Assembly (NCBI GenBank): GCA_937923175.1
Contig: CALALB010000020.1
Location: 2,501 to 66,500 of the forward strand
DNA: 64,000 nt
Origin: an uncultured Chromatiaceae bacterium
Lineage (GTDB): Bacteria > Pseudomonadota > Gammaproteobacteria > Chromatiales > Chromatiaceae
Direction: 5' to 3'
The translations under genes were made by a program, and so were the position numbers. Positions 1-9,304 of this stretch are shown here, piece by piece. Every line of letters begins with the position of its first letter. Position 1 is the stretch's first letter. Below the pieces are notes generated by a model, which was given only the letters and a program-made list of their open reading frames with translations, was not told where the DNA came from and searched no databases.

Positions 1-516
1 ACCAGCCTGTTTAAGACGCAAGGCCAAACCTGCATCCCCCAGGGTCCCGCTGACATAGATGGCATCGCCGGGACGGGCACCAGAACGAGACAGCGCCTTG
101 CCTCTCGGAACCAGGCCGTGGACCTGGACTGTGATACTCAGGGGACCACGGGTCGTATCACCGCCGATGAGTTGCACCCCATGGGCAGTCGCCAGGCGTC
201 CGAAACCCCGAGCAAAGGCACCCAGCCAAGACGCATCTGGATCAGATAGGCTCAGGGCCAGGGTAGCCCAGGCCGGCTCGGCGCCCATCGCAGCCAGATC
301 GCTCAGGCCGACTGCAAGCGCCTTGTGCCCGATGGATTCAGGATCGGTATCGGGAAAGAAATGCACCCCGACATTGAGCGTATCGATGCTGACCGCCAAC
401 ATCTGCTCGGCTGGAACCTCGAGCAGGGCACAATCATCACCGATCCCCAGCACGACATCTGGACGCGCCACCCCTAGATCGGCGAAATAACGGTGGATCA
501 GCTGGAATTCGGACAC
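1..516 (-). CDS. thiL: Thiamine-monophosphate kinase, N-terminal part (runs off window)
   Basis: ThiL phosphorylates thiamine monophosphate to thiamine pyrophosphate in the cytoplasm. Reading the minus strand from a GTG at 516-514 gives MSEFQLIHRYFA, then the ThiL N-terminal signatures GIGDDCALL, a DTLNVGVHFF segment equivalent to the family's SVDTLVEGVHF, and IGHKALAVGLSDLAAMGA; further on come IGGDTTRGPLS and VSGTLGDAGLAL. About 172 codons are present and the C-terminal half lies outside the window. The start is 13 bp downstream of the nusB stop, so it is the last visible gene of the ribH-nusB-thiL run, a common gammaproteobacterial order. Start choice rests on the MSEF match and the spacing. 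Confidence 0.93.
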   Translation of the reverse strand, partial: MSEFQLIHRYFADLGVARPDVVLGIGDDCALLEVPAEQMLAVSIDTLNVGVHFFPDTDPESIGHKALAVGLSDLAAMGAEPAWATLALSLSDPDASWLGAFARGFGRLATAHGVQLIGGDTTRGPLSITVQVHGLVPRGKALSRSGARPGDAIYVSGTLGDAGLALRLKQAG

Positions 517-529
517 TGGGTGGGTTTGA

Positions 530-1036
530 TCAATTCGCTGGTTGGACCTTGTGTCGGGCGATCTTATCAAGCACACCATTAACATATTTGTGACCATCAT
601 AGGCCCCGAGCAGCTTGGTCAGCTCGACAGCCTCATTGATGGCGACTCGATCGGGGATATTATCGGCAAACAGGATCTCATAGGCGCCAAGCCGCAGGAT
701 CGCCAGCTCGACCGGATCGACCTGAGTGATCGGGCGATCCAGAAAACGTTTGAGTTGGTCGTCGATCTCGGCGAGATGGGCCGGCACACCGCTTAGAAGC
801 TCTTCGAGCAGTTTAAGATCGAAGTTAAAGCGCGTCTCGCTCGTCGGCTCGGCATCCTCACTGGCCTCATTCAGCGAGGCAGCAATAGCTTCCAGCCACT
901 CGGGGTCATCGAGCAGATGGCGCTTGATCGTCATGGGGTCATCGCCTGTCAGGGACCATTGATAAAGGGCAAGGGCGGCATAACGCCGCGCCTGACTGCG
1001 CGGACCGACGAGACGCGAACGTTCAGGTTTGCTCAT
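530..1036 (-). CDS. nusB: Transcription antitermination factor NusB
   Basis: NusB binds boxA RNA with ribosomal protein S10 (NusE) and supports antitermination on rRNA operons. The 168-residue product carries the family hallmarks [15 protein letters not shown] near the N terminus, [24 protein letters not shown] and [12 protein letters not shown] at the C terminus. I start it at the ATG at 1036 (MSKPERS); the frame is open further upstream, but that would run deep into ribH. It overlaps the end of ribH by 14 bp, which implies translational coupling. An acidic insert (about residues 55-65, rich in Glu/Asp) lengthens it compared with the roughly 140-residue E. coli protein. Confidence 0.95.
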   Translation of the reverse strand: MSKPERSRLVGPRSQARRYAALALYQWSLTGDDPMTIKRHLLDDPEWLEAIAASLNEASEDAEPTSETRFNFDLKLLEELLSGVPAHLAEIDDQLKRFLDRPITQVDPVELAILRLGAYEILFADNIPDRVAINEAVELTKLLGAYDGHKYVNGVLDKIARHKVQPAN

Positions 1037-1514
1037 GGTTTGACGGTTGAAGCGCTTTAAACAGGTTGACCATCTCCAGGGCCGAGAGCGCTGCCTCGGC
1101 GCCTTTGTTGCCGGCCTTGGTCCCAGCGCGTTCGATCGCCTGCTCGATAGTGTCCACAGTGAGGACACCAAAGGCCACTGGCAAGCCATATTTCAGACTG
1201 ACCTGGGCAATACCCTTGACGCATTCGCCAGCCACATATTCGAAATGAGGGGTCCCACCGCGGATCACCGCGCCAAGCGCGATGATGGCATCATAACCGC
1301 CTCGGGCGGCGAGCCTTTCGATGGTCACTGGGAGCTCAAAGGCGCCAGGCACGCGCACGATGGTGAGATCCTCAGCACACGCGCCATGGCGCAGCAAGAC
1401 ATCGATGGCACCGCGTTCAAGTTGATCCACGATAAAGCTATTCCAGCGTGAGACGACTAGACAAAAACGCGCGTCTCCCGCATGCAGGGCGCCTTCAATG
1501 ATTGGGATGCTCAT
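1023..1514 (-). CDS. ribH: 6,7-dimethyl-8-ribityllumazine synthase
   Basis: RibH condenses 5-amino-6-ribitylaminouracil with 3,4-dihydroxybutanone phosphate, the penultimate step of riboflavin synthesis. The 163-residue protein shows [15 protein letters not shown], the substrate-site segment [25 protein letters not shown] and [17 protein letters not shown], all diagnostic. Length is normal for the family (about 155-165). It lies between ribBX and nusB in the riboflavin cluster; the 41-bp gap from ribBX and the 14-bp overlap with nusB indicate one operon. Confidence 0.97.
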   Translation of the reverse strand: MSIPIIEGALHAGDARFCLVVSRWNSFIVDQLERGAIDVLLRHGACAEDLTIVRVPGAFELPVTIERLAARGGYDAIIALGAVIRGGTPHFEYVAGECVKGIAQVSLKYGLPVAFGVLTVDTIEQAIERAGTKAGNKGAEAALSALEMVNLFKALQPSNHEQT

Positions 1515-1555
1515 GGGTTGTTTGACTCTCTATGCAAATCCGGTCATCTGGCTGT

Positions 1556-2680
1556 TCAGGATCGCATGCCCGTATATTCCACGACCTCCAGATCAAACCC
1601 AGAGATGGCATGCATCGTCTTGGGCGCACTCATCACCCGCATCTTGCGCACCCCCAGGTCGGCAAGGATCTGGGCGCCGATACCGAATGTCCTGAGCTCA
1701 CGCTGGTCTTGACGGATAGGGACCTGGTCCTCGCTGTCGTGAAACTGGAAGTCCTTCAGCCGCGCCAATAGGTCATCGGGCCGATCGCGATTGCGCAAGA
1801 CCACGATGACACCCTCGCCTGCCTCGGCGATCTGACGCATGACATCGCGTAGCGGCCAGCCGCAGGCGTTATGAACCGTATCAAACAGGTCACAGAGGAT
1901 GTTTTGCAGATGGACGCGCACCAAGATCGGGCGCTCGGGATCGATCTCGCCAAGGGTTAGGGCGAGATGGATCTCATGATCGATGGAGTCTCGATAGGCG
2001 ATGAGATGAAAGGTTGCGTAGGCGGTCGGCAGATCGCACTCGCATAATCGCATGATCGCCTTCTCAGTATGCATTCGATAATGGATGAGATCAGCGATGG
2101 TGCCGATCTTGAGCCCATGGGTGCGGGCAAAGACCTCGAGATCTGGGCGGCGCGCCATGGTGCCGTCCTCATTAAGGATCTCGACGATGACCGCAGCTGG
2201 CGTAAAACCGGCTAAACGGGCCAGATCGCAGCCGGCCTCGGTGTGCCCCGCGCGCACCAAGACCCCGCCGGGTTGGGCCATCAGCGGAAAGACATGGCCA
2301 GGCTGGACCAGGTCGCGCGGGCTGGCATTGGGGGCTACCGCGGCGCGGATGGTGGTTGCCCGATCGGCCGCTGAGATGCCAGTGGTGACTCCCTGCGCCG
2401 CCTCGATCGACACGGTAAAGGCCGTCCCATGATTGCCGCGATTATCGCTGACCATCAGCGGCAAACGCAGCCGTTCGCAATGCTCCTTGGTGAGCGTCAA
2501 GCAGATCAGACCGCGCCCATATTTGGACATGAAATTGATCGCCTCGGGCGTGACGCAATCGGCGGCCATCAGCAGATCGCCTTCATTCTCGCGATCCTCA
2601 TCGTCCATGATGATCACCATCTTACCGGCGCGCAGGTCCTCGATGATCTCCTCAATGCTATTCAAACCAGTACTGCTCAT
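1556..2680 (-). CDS. ribBX: 3,4-dihydroxy-2-butanone 4-phosphate synthase with degenerate GTP-cyclohydrolase-II-like domain (RibBX type)
   Basis: Residues 1 to about 203 form the RibB domain, which makes DHBP from ribulose 5-phosphate: [12 protein letters not shown] (metal and substrate site), GRGLICL, FTVSIEA and [11 protein letters not shown] are all present. Residues about 205-374 resemble GTP cyclohydrolase II, but two of the three zinc cysteines are replaced: aligning with the CLTGD...CDCG motif puts Asn260 and Asn271 where Cys is expected, and only Cys273 remains. The downstream GRNIGL-type segment is also lost. Such proteins are known as RibBX in proteobacteria; the second domain should not make the pyrimidine precursor, so a separate ribA is expected elsewhere. 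It sits 52 bp after ribE. Confidence 0.93.
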   Translation of the reverse strand: MSSTGLNSIEEIIEDLRAGKMVIIMDDEDRENEGDLLMAADCVTPEAINFMSKYGRGLICLTLTKEHCERLRLPLMVSDNRGNHGTAFTVSIEAAQGVTTGISAADRATTIRAAVAPNASPRDLVQPGHVFPLMAQPGGVLVRAGHTEAGCDLARLAGFTPAAVIVEILNEDGTMARRPDLEVFARTHGLKIGTIADLIHYRMHTEKAIMRLCECDLPTAYATFHLIAYRDSIDHEIHLALTLGEIDPERPILVRVHLQNILCDLFDTVHNACGWPLRDVMRQIAEAGEGVIVVLRNRDRPDDLLARLKDFQFHDSEDQVPIRQDQRELRTFGIGAQILADLGVRKMRVMSAPKTMHAISGFDLEVVEYTGMRS

Positions 2681-2732
2681 CGCTCCTCAGTGAGATCCCT
2701 TAAGGCGTTTCAGGCGCGCCCCACGATCAAAA

Positions 2733-3374
2733 CTAGATGAACCCATGCCTTGCCAAGAACGCCTGGGTCAATCCCTCTGATTGCTCGCCAAGCATCAAAC
2801 GCTCGAGATACCGGGCGATGAGATCGACCTCGAGGTTGACCCGCATCCCCGTCCGATAATCACCGATGATGGTCTTTTGCAAGGTATGGGGCACGATATT
2901 GACTGCAAAGATCGCCCCTTCAACTGCATTGACCGTCAGGCTCACCCCATCGACCGCGATCGAGCCCTTGCGAGCAATATAGCGGGCGAGCCCAGCGGGC
3001 GCCTGGATGCGCAAACGCACCGAACGGGCATCAAGCTGGCGTTCGATGACCGTCCCTATCCCGTCGACATGGCCGCTGACGAGATGACCACCCAGCGGTG
3101 CTGCCAAGGTCAGGGATCTCTCGAGATTGACCCGATCCTGAGGAACTAGTGCCCCAAGCGTGGTCAGACCCAGGGTCTCGCGCGAGACATCGGCCGCAAA
3201 ACCGGTCTCAGTCAAGGCAACGACTGTCAAACAGACCCCATTGACCGCGATGCTATCCCCTAATTGGACGCCATCGAGGGTCAATTGGCCGACATCGATG
3301 AATAGGCGCACATCGCCGCCTTGCGGCTCCCGCTGTCTGATCTGACCGATTGACTGAATGATCCCGGTAAACAT
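2733..3374 (-). CDS. ribE: Riboflavin synthase alpha chain
   Basis: Riboflavin synthase dismutates two 6,7-dimethyl-8-ribityllumazine molecules to riboflavin. The 213-residue protein has the internally repeated beta-barrel architecture: MFTGIIQSIGQI opens barrel one, VNGVCLTV and DVSRETLGLT follow, and LVSGHVDGIGTV opens barrel two with DGVSLTVN. I start it at the ATG at 3374 because MFTGII is the near-universal N terminus; the open frame reaches 13 codons further upstream but that would enter the preceding regulator gene. The gap to that gene is 28 bp, so co-transcription is likely. Confidence 0.96.
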   Translation of the reverse strand: MFTGIIQSIGQIRQREPQGGDVRLFIDVGQLTLDGVQLGDSIAVNGVCLTVVALTETGFAADVSRETLGLTTLGALVPQDRVNLERSLTLAAPLGGHLVSGHVDGIGTVIERQLDARSVRLRIQAPAGLARYIARKGSIAVDGVSLTVNAVEGAIFAVNIVPHTLQKTIIGDYRTGMRVNLEVDLIARYLERLMLGEQSEGLTQAFLARHGFI

Positions 3375-3402
3375 CGACCTGAGAGGCTCCCGAGGGTGAT
3401 GG

Positions 3403-3870
3403 TTATTGGGCAACAGTGCTCGCTAAACGCTGATGCCGCTTGAGACATTTACGAGTATGCAGCTTGAGGGTGGAAGGCAAAAAGGGCTTGACCACATAGC
3501 TCGTGACCCCGGCCGCGATCGCATCGCGCACCTGTTCAACACTGCCTTCGGCGGTCACCATCAAAACAGGGAGATCCTTGAACCTAGGATCGGCGCGCAC
3601 CGCCTGCAGGACCTCGAGTCCAGTCATTCCGGGCATGTTCCAATCGCAGATCAATAGATCGACTGGGTGGTGTGCCAGATACTCGAGCGCCTTGGGCCCA
3701 TTGCTTGCCTCGGCAATCTGGGTGATACCCAGCTCGCGCAGGATTGCAGCGATCAGCCGCCGCATGGTCAAGAGATCATCGACGACCAGGACCCGGACTG
3801 CTGCCATTCGGCGCAGATGTTCCTGAATGGGGTTAGTAGATTGGGCCGATGGCTGTCGATCCTCTGACAT
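3403..3870 (-). CDS. Single-domain CheY-like response regulator inside the riboflavin operon
   Basis: A 155-residue receiver-domain protein with no output domain. Visible phosphorylation residues are the acidic pair Asp31-Asp32 (VLVVDD), phospho-acceptor Asp76 (LLICDWNMPGMTGLE), Thr106 (MVTAEG) and Lys128 (VVKPF). It has about 20 extra residues before the domain and about 15 basic residues after it (KCLKRHQRLAS). The start is the ATG at 3870; a GTG six codons upstream is possible. It lies between ribD and ribE on the same strand with gaps of 26 and 28 bp. No histidine kinase is nearby, so its partner and role are unknown; the location may be chance or may couple signalling to flavin supply. 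Confidence 0.9.
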   Translation of the reverse strand: MSEDRQPSAQSTNPIQEHLRRMAAVRVLVVDDLLTMRRLIAAILRELGITQIAEASNGPKALEYLAHHPVDLLICDWNMPGMTGLEVLQAVRADPRFKDLPVLMVTAEGSVEQVRDAIAAGVTSYVVKPFLPSTLKLHTRKCLKRHQRLASTVAQ

Positions 3871-3896
3871 GTTTCCACCCAGATTCACTTGCCCCG

Positions 3897-5048
3897 TTAA
3901 AGGATCGGACGCGCGCGGATCCGCAGATCGGGACCGATCCGTCTGACCTCGCAGATCTCGAGGCTCACCCGATCGCTCATCGCATCGATTCCCGGCAGGT
4001 CAAAGAGCCCCCGTGCCGCCTGACCGATCAGACAAGGGGCCTGATAAAGCAGGATCTCATCGACTAGACCTGCCCGCACCGCCGCCCCCGAGAGGGTCGA
4101 GCCAGCCTCCAGCATCACCTCATTGACCTCGCGCTGGGCCAGGATCTCCATCAGGGCAATGAGATCCACCCGACCCGCGTGCTCGGATAACTGGATCAGT
4201 TCTGCCCCTGCAGCCTCAAGGGCCGCGGTTGCCGCGCCCCTGGGACCGATCCCCGCGATCAGAATCTGGCCGGGAAGCTGCAACAAACGCGCCTGCGGCG
4301 GCGTGCGCCAATAGCTATCGACGACTACCCGGAGAGGCTGACGCACCGGCTCATCCGCTTCGAGCCCCAGCTCGGCGGCGCTGAGCCGGACATTCAGCCT
4401 AGGGTCATCGCCGATGATGGTGCCAACGCCAGTCATGACTGCTGAGCTTGATGCCCGCCACCGTTGAACATCGCGCCGCGACGCCTCACTGCTGATCCAT
4501 TGGCTCTGGCCGGTCGCCAGGGCAGTGCGTCCATCAAGGCTGGCAGCCAACTTGCAGCGGACATAGGGACGCCCCTGAACATGGCGCTTGATAAACCCCG
4601 GGTTGAGTGCGCGCGCCTCGGACTCGAGACAGCCAACCTCCACGGCGATCCCTGCCTGGCGGAGCGCTGCAACGCCTTGCCCCGAGACCCGCGGATCGGG
4701 GTCGATCATGGCACACACCACCCGCTTGACCCCAGCCGCGATCAGGGCCTGGGTGCAAGGCGGGGTGCGTCCATGATGGGCACAGGGCTCAAGGGTCACA
4801 TAGGCCGTCGCCCCCCGGGCCTGCTCGCCGGCTGCAGTAAGGGCGATCACCTCGGCATGAGGTTCACCTGCGCGACGGTGCCAGCCCTCGCCGATGATCC
4901 GCTCCCCAGCCACCAGGACACAGCCAACCCTGGGATTGGGATCTGTGGTATAGCGGCCGCGTTCGGCAAGCTGGAGGGCGCGCGCCATATACAGGCGATC
5001 GCGTGCCGGTTCAGGCAGATGATTAGGCAGCAGAGTCTCGGCTTCCAT
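3897..5048 (-). CDS. ribD: Bifunctional diaminohydroxyphosphoribosylaminopyrimidine deaminase / 5-amino-6-(5-phosphoribosylamino)uracil reductase
   Basis: RibD performs the deamination and reduction steps after GTP cyclohydrolase II. The deaminase zinc site is seen as His64-Ala-Glu66 (GEPHAEV) with Cys89 and Cys98 in [13 protein letters not shown]. The reductase half begins near [21 protein letters not shown] and continues through [26 protein letters not shown]. At 383 residues it is close to the E. coli enzyme. I choose the ATG at 5048 (MEAETLL), which overlaps the 3' end of nrdR by 26 bp; a longer open frame upstream lies within nrdR and has no homology. Confidence 0.95.
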   Translation of the reverse strand: MEAETLLPNHLPEPARDRLYMARALQLAERGRYTTDPNPRVGCVLVAGERIIGEGWHRRAGEPHAEVIALTAAGEQARGATAYVTLEPCAHHGRTPPCTQALIAAGVKRVVCAMIDPDPRVSGQGVAALRQAGIAVEVGCLESEARALNPGFIKRHVQGRPYVRCKLAASLDGRTALATGQSQWISSEASRRDVQRWRASSSAVMTGVGTIIGDDPRLNVRLSAAELGLEADEPVRQPLRVVVDSYWRTPPQARLLQLPGQILIAGIGPRGAATAALEAAGAELIQLSEHAGRVDLIALMEILAQREVNEVMLEAGSTLSGAAVRAGLVDEILLYQAPCLIGQAARGLFDLPGIDAMSDRVSLEICEVRRIGPDLRIRARPIL

Positions 5049-5547
5049 TGGGCTGCATCTCCTCGAGCAGATCAAGCTGAGGGCTTGAATCAGGCGGCTG
5101 ACGTTCCAGCCGCTCAATCTCCTCGCGAAAGGCCGCGACATCCTCGAAATGGCGATAGACCGAGGCAAAGCGCACATAGGCGACCTGATCGAGCCGGCGG
5201 AGCTCCTCCATCACCAGCTCGCCGATCCATAACGATGGCACCTCGCTGTCGCCGCGCCCAATGACGCAGCGTTGGATACGCGCAAGCGCTTGATCGATCT
5301 GTTCGGTGCTGACCGGGCGCTTTTCCAGGGCCCGCATCATGCCACTGCGCACCTTGTGAAGATCAAAGGGGACACGGCTGCCGTCGCGCTTGATGACCCG
5401 CGGGAGATTGAGCTCGACCGTCTCATAGGTCGTAAACCGCTCGCCGCAGACCTCGCATTTGCGCCGCCGGCGCACCTGATCGCCCTCACCGACAAGCCGC
5501 GAATCGATCACCTTGGTATCCGGGGCGCCGCAGAATGGACAGCGCAT
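5023..5547 (-). CDS. nrdR: Transcriptional repressor NrdR
   Basis: NrdR senses ATP/dATP and represses ribonucleotide reductase genes. The N-terminal zinc ribbon has CPFC at residues 3-6 and [12 protein letters not shown], followed by the ATP-cone ([22 protein letters not shown]). Length is 174 residues; the tail after IERLERQ is a low-complexity extension that overlaps ribD. Its place between glyA and ribD is the usual gammaproteobacterial arrangement. Confidence 0.96.
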   Translation of the reverse strand: MRCPFCGAPDTKVIDSRLVGEGDQVRRRRKCEVCGERFTTYETVELNLPRVIKRDGSRVPFDLHKVRSGMMRALEKRPVSTEQIDQALARIQRCVIGRGDSEVPSLWIGELVMEELRRLDQVAYVRFASVYRHFEDVAAFREEIERLERQPPDSSPQLDLLEEMQPNGSRDSAA

Positions 5548-5605
5548 GGCCTTGGCCCCTCATGGATTGCCCTTTCCGCTCAGCAGTCTCAACCTCCGCT
5601 GTTTC

Positions 5606-6877
5606 TCAGCGTTGATAAACGGGAAAGCGCCGACAAAGCTCAAGGACCTGCCCCTTGACCTCAGCAATGACAGCGGCCTCGCCGCGCGCATCGATGATGT
5701 CACACATCCACTCGGCCAAGCGGCGCGACTCCTCGACCCCAAGGCCGCGGGTGGTGATGGCTGGGGTACCGATGCGGATGCCGCTGGTCACAAATGGCGA
5801 CTGCGGGTCATTGGGCACGGCATTCTTGTTGACCGTGATATTGGCCGCCCCTAACCAGGCATCGACCTCCTTGCCCGTGAGTCCCTGGTCGATAAAGCTC
5901 ACCAGGAAGAGATGATCATCGGTCCCACCCGAAATCACCTCATAGCCGCGCGCCATAAAGACCTCGGCCATAGCCCGGGCATTGGCGATGACCTGGGCCT
6001 GATAGGTCCGAAACTCAGGCTCCATCGCCTCTTTGAAGGCCACCGCCTTGGCGGCGATCACATGCATCAGCGGCCCCCCCTGGGTCCCTGGGAAGACCAG
6101 GGCATTGAGCCGCTTTTCAATCTCGGGATTGGCGCGGGCCAGGATCAGCCCCCCGCGCGGCCCGCGCAGGGTCTTGTGGGTGGTGGTGGTGGTCACATCG
6201 GCGATCGGCACCGGATTGGGATAGAGACCCGCTGCCACCAGACCTGCGATATGGGCCATATCGACCAAGAGATAGGCCCCGACCGCATCGGCAATGGCGC
6301 GAAAGCGCTGCCAATCGACCACCCGCGAATAGGCCGAGAAACCTGCAACGATCAGGCGCGGGCGATGCTCATGGGCGAGATGCTCGACCTCGTCATAGTC
6401 GATCTCACCGGTCTGGGGATTAAGCCCATATTGGACAGCGCGATAGAGCCTGCCTGAGAAATTGGGTTTGGCCCCATGGGTCAGGTGCCCTCCATGGGCC
6501 AGGCTCATACCGAGGATTGGATCGCCTGCCTCGCACAGTGCCATGTAGACCGCCGCATTGGCCTGAGAGCCCGAATGCGGCTGGACATTGGCATAAGCGG
6601 CGCCAAAGAGCTGTTTGGCGCGCTCGATGGCGAGGTGCTCGATCACATCCACATGTTCGCAGCCGCCATAATAGCGCTTGCCCGGGTAGCCCTCGGCATA
6701 TTTATTGGTCAGCACGCTGCCTTGTGCCTGCATGACCCGGGGGCTGGTATAGTTTTCCGAGGCGATCAGCTCGATATGCTCCTCCTGGCGGCGCTCCTCA
6801 TCCTGGATAGCCGCCCAGACCTCGGGATCATAATCGCTGAGTGTGCGCGTTGGATCGAACATGATGTTTGTTTGCAT
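5606..6877 (-). CDS. glyA: Serine hydroxymethyltransferase
   Basis: GlyA interconverts serine and glycine, loading C1 units onto tetrahydrofolate, and uses pyridoxal phosphate. The protein has [43 protein letters not shown] and the PLP lysine Lys235 in [15 protein letters not shown]. At 423 residues it is of normal length. The first ATG (6877) is used; the second (6862, MFDPTR) is an equally reasonable start because neither has a clear ribosome-binding site. It heads the minus-strand cluster, diverging from the lipoprotein gene at 6965. Confidence 0.96.
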   Translation of the reverse strand: MQTNIMFDPTRTLSDYDPEVWAAIQDEERRQEEHIELIASENYTSPRVMQAQGSVLTNKYAEGYPGKRYYGGCEHVDVIEHLAIERAKQLFGAAYANVQPHSGSQANAAVYMALCEAGDPILGMSLAHGGHLTHGAKPNFSGRLYRAVQYGLNPQTGEIDYDEVEHLAHEHRPRLIVAGFSAYSRVVDWQRFRAIADAVGAYLLVDMAHIAGLVAAGLYPNPVPIADVTTTTTHKTLRGPRGGLILARANPEIEKRLNALVFPGTQGGPLMHVIAAKAVAFKEAMEPEFRTYQAQVIANARAMAEVFMARGYEVISGGTDDHLFLVSFIDQGLTGKEVDAWLGAANITVNKNAVPNDPQSPFVTSGIRIGTPAITTRGLGVEESRRLAEWMCDIIDARGEAAVIAEVKGQVLELCRRFPVYQR

Positions 6878-6901
6878 CGTCGAAAAGTAGCTTAGTATAA
6901 C
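6872..6901 (+). promoter_or_regulatory. Candidate sigma-70 promoter for the lipoprotein gene
   Basis: TTGCAT (6872-6877) and TATAAC (6896-6901) are separated by 18 bp. The -10 element is close to consensus; the -35 matches only TTG. The site lies in the short divergent region between glyA and the lipoprotein gene at 6965. Confidence 0.3.
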
Positions 6902-6964
6902 GGCCTTTCCGGGAACGTCGTCACTGGTTCGTCAAATTTCCAAGCCAAACCCATGGAGATTCCC

Positions 6965-7435
6965 ATGCCAAAGATCTCTGGCTCCTTGTCTGTCCAGCTC
7001 ATGGCCGCAGCCAGTCTGGCGGTCGTCGCTGGCTGTTCCAGCATGCAGCCAACACCCATGATGCCGACCTATCCCGCCAAGATCGGACGTGACGGGGTCT
7101 CGCTTGCGGTGGATGATCGCTGCCGGCAAGAGGCCTATCAGGCCGCCGAACGCGCCAAGCAGGAGAATGTCAACAAGGAGGTCGCATTCACCGCCGTCGG
7201 CGCAATCGCCGGTGCGGTGATCGGCAACCAGGCAAGGGTTTCTGGCCCACCGCGCCCACCTGCTGTCCCCGGTGGCCCCCCGGGTCGACCCAAATCGCAT
7301 GACCTCGCCGGCCCAGGCGCCTTGGCCGGGGCTGCAACCGGGGCTGCGCTGAGTCAAGGGGCGACCCAAGACCCCCAGCAGGTCTATGACATGTATTACA
7401 ACAATTGTATCGCCCGCGCTCAGGCCTACCGTTAA
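6965..7435 (+). CDS. Small lipoprotein with glycine-zipper segments
   Basis: The product (156 residues) starts with a signal peptide ending in a lipobox (SLAVVAGC), so it should be a lipid-anchored envelope protein. Two glycine-zipper stretches, TAVGAIAGAVIGNQA and GALAGAATGAALS, flank a proline-rich linker, and the C terminus YDMYYNNCIARAQAYR holds a second cysteine. Glycine-zipper lipoproteins of this layout are common outer-membrane or envelope-stress proteins, but the specific role is unknown. I prefer the ATG at 6965 because GGAG at 6955-6958 is correctly spaced; an ATG four codons earlier overlaps that motif. Confidence 0.8.
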   Translation: MPKISGSLSVQLMAAASLAVVAGCSSMQPTPMMPTYPAKIGRDGVSLAVDDRCRQEAYQAAERAKQENVNKEVAFTAVGAIAGAVIGNQARVSGPPRPPAVPGGPPGRPKSHDLAGPGALAGAATGAALSQGATQDPQQVYDMYYNNCIARAQAYR

Positions 7436-7443
7436 GACCTACC

Positions 7444-7464
7444 AGGGTGCGCCTCGCGCACCCT
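7444..7464. terminator. Stem-loop after the lipoprotein gene
   Basis: Perfect 9-bp inverted repeat AGGGTGCGC / GCGCACCCT with a 3-base CTC loop, 8 bp after the stop codon. There is no following T-run, so it may be a weak terminator or an mRNA-stabilising hairpin. Confidence 0.55.
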
Positions 7465-7632
7465 CCTGGCAGCTATCCCAGAGGATCCGCGCCCATCGAG
7501 CAACCGCCCGGGTCATTCTCGCGTAAACCGGAAGCCAGCGCCTGGATGGGCCGCCGTTTGGCGTCAAGTCGACGAGGCATATGAAGGGGTTCTTGATTTC
7601 CAAGTAGCCTCTATATTGAACAAAGGGCCTTT

Positions 7633-8538
7633 ATGACGAACCACAGCATCCCCCTGTCATCCCGAACCGCCGATCCCCCCCAGATCTTTCTCGAGGTCAA
7701 TGGCATCCGGCTCCATTATCAGCGGCTCGGCTCAGGCGAGCCCCTGATCGTCCTGGTCCATGGGAGTTTTCTAAGCCTCGATTCCTGGTCGGCAATTCAG
7801 GGGTCATTGGCCGAACTCGGCACAGTCGTTGCCTTTGACCGACCAGGATTTGGGGCAAGCGACCGGCCTTTGCCCGGATCAGACCGCTCCAGCATGGCGC
7901 TCTATAGCGCCGAGGCTCAGGCCAGGTTGCTTGCCGATCTCATCCCCGCGCTTGGGTTTGAGCAAGCGGTGCTGATCGGAAATTCCACGGGCGGGACCCT
8001 GGCAGTGCTAGCGGCCCTTGTCCATCCAGAACGCGTCTCGGCCTTGGTCCTGATCGATGCAATGGTCTATAGCGGCTATGCGACCAGCGAGGTGCCGGCA
8101 CCAGTGCGGTCCCTGATGAGTGCCGCCAAACCCCTTTTCGGCCTGCTGATGGGGTTTGCGATCGACCGGTTGTTCGCCAAGGTCATGCGCCGGTTTTGGT
8201 ATCGCCATGAGCGTCTATCTGCCGAGCGGATCGCTCAGCTCAAGGCCAACCTCATGCAAGGGCCCTGGCGCGAGTCATTTGTCGAGCTCTTTTTGGCGAC
8301 CCGCCACCTCAATCTCGAGCAACGCCTAACCGGTCTGCGTCTCCCCACCTTGGTCATCACCGGCGATCATGATCGCGCCGTCAAACCCGAAGAAAGCCGC
8401 CGTCTCGCCCAAGCGATCCCAGGTGCCAGGCTATGCGTCATCCCCGAGGCCGGGCATCTACCGCATGAGGAACAGCCCGAGGCAGTCCTCGAGGCCATTC
8501 GCACCTTTCTTACCGAGCATGCACCTGCCCGCTCTTGA
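7633..8538 (+). CDS. Alpha/beta-fold hydrolase
   Basis: A 301-residue alpha/beta hydrolase. The oxyanion segment LVHGSFLSLDSW, nucleophile elbow GNSTGG (Ser), acid loop VITGDHDRAV and catalytic His in EAGHLPHEEQP are in the expected order. A cap region of about 60 residues lies between the elbow and the acid. Substrate cannot be told from sequence; esterase, haloalkane dehalogenase-like and carbon-carbon hydrolases share these motifs. Its 3' end overlaps that of kdsB by 29 bp in a convergent arrangement. Confidence 0.88.
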   Translation: MTNHSIPLSSRTADPPQIFLEVNGIRLHYQRLGSGEPLIVLVHGSFLSLDSWSAIQGSLAELGTVVAFDRPGFGASDRPLPGSDRSSMALYSAEAQARLLADLIPALGFEQAVLIGNSTGGTLAVLAALVHPERVSALVLIDAMVYSGYATSEVPAPVRSLMSAAKPLFGLLMGFAIDRLFAKVMRRFWYRHERLSAERIAQLKANLMQGPWRESFVELFLATRHLNLEQRLTGLRLPTLVITGDHDRAVKPEESRRLAQAIPGARLCVIPEAGHLPHEEQPEAVLEAIRTFLTEHAPARS

Positions 8539-9304
8539 CCTCAGCCAACCAAGACTCGGCGCGCTCGAGATCCTCGGGCGTATCGACCCCCGGCCCAGGT
8601 AGAACCCGAGCCTCACTGACCTGGATCGCCAGGCCATGCCAGAGCACCCGCAGCTGTTCGAGCGATTCGGCAAGCTCCAAGGGGGAGGGGGGAAGCGCCA
8701 CCAAGCGTCTCAGAAAACTGACGCGATAGGCATACAGGCCGAGATGTCTCCAAAACCCCGGTTCCGGGGGCAGGGCTGAGCTGGTCGCCTCAGCAAAACA
8801 CTCGCGATGCCAGGGGATGGGGGCGCGGGAAAAATATAGGGCCCGGCCCTGGACATCGGTAACCACCTTGACCAGATTCGGGTCAAACAGGGCGGCGCGT
8901 TCGGTAAACGGATAGGCGAGTGTGGCCATACCGATCTCCGGCCGTAAAGCAAGCTCCTCGGCCACCTGGTCGATCAACACCGGTGGCATACAGGGCTCAT
9001 CCCCTTGCAGATTGACGATGAGCGTCTCATCGCCCCAGGCGCGCCGGGTGCAGACCTCGGCGATGCGGTCGGTGCCACTGCGATGCCCGGGATCGGTCAG
9101 CTCGGCTGCCACCTTAAGCTGGTCGCATAACACCATAATCCGCTGATCATCGGTAGCGACGATGACCTCCCGGGCCTGGCTTTGGCGAGCCCGGGCGACG
9201 ACATGGGCCAGGAGGGGTTGGCCGGCGAGCGGCACCAGGGGTTTGCCCGGCAGCCGGCTTGAGCCGAAGCGGGCGGGAATGACGACCTTGAATTCAGGGA
9301 TCAT
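8510..9304 (-). CDS. kdsB: 3-deoxy-manno-octulosonate cytidylyltransferase (CMP-KDO synthetase)
   Basis: KdsB activates KDO with CTP for lipopolysaccharide inner-core assembly. Seen are VVIPARFGSSRLPGKPL at the N terminus, VATDDQRI, DPGHRSGTDRIAEV, LIVNLQGDEP and RHLGLYAYR. Length is 264 residues with start at the ATG at 9304 (MIPEFKV), overlapping the end of lpxK by 11 bp, so lpxK-kdsB form a coupled lipid A/LPS pair. Confidence 0.95.
   Translation of the reverse strand: MIPEFKVVIPARFGSSRLPGKPLVPLAGQPLLAHVVARARQSQAREVIVATDDQRIMVLCDQLKVAAELTDPGHRSGTDRIAEVCTRRAWGDETLIVNLQGDEPCMPPVLIDQVAEELALRPEIGMATLAYPFTERAALFDPNLVKVVTDVQGRALYFSRAPIPWHRECFAEATSSALPPEPGFWRHLGLYAYRVSFLRRLVALPPSPLELAESLEQLRVLWHGLAIQVSEARVLPGPGVDTPEDLERAESWLAEVKSGQVHAR

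Noticed and set aside
2681..5700. FMN riboswitch in the riboflavin cluster
   Set aside because: Gaps between the genes are too short (26-58 bp), and no RFN-element conserved pieces are visible upstream of ribD, ribE or ribBX.
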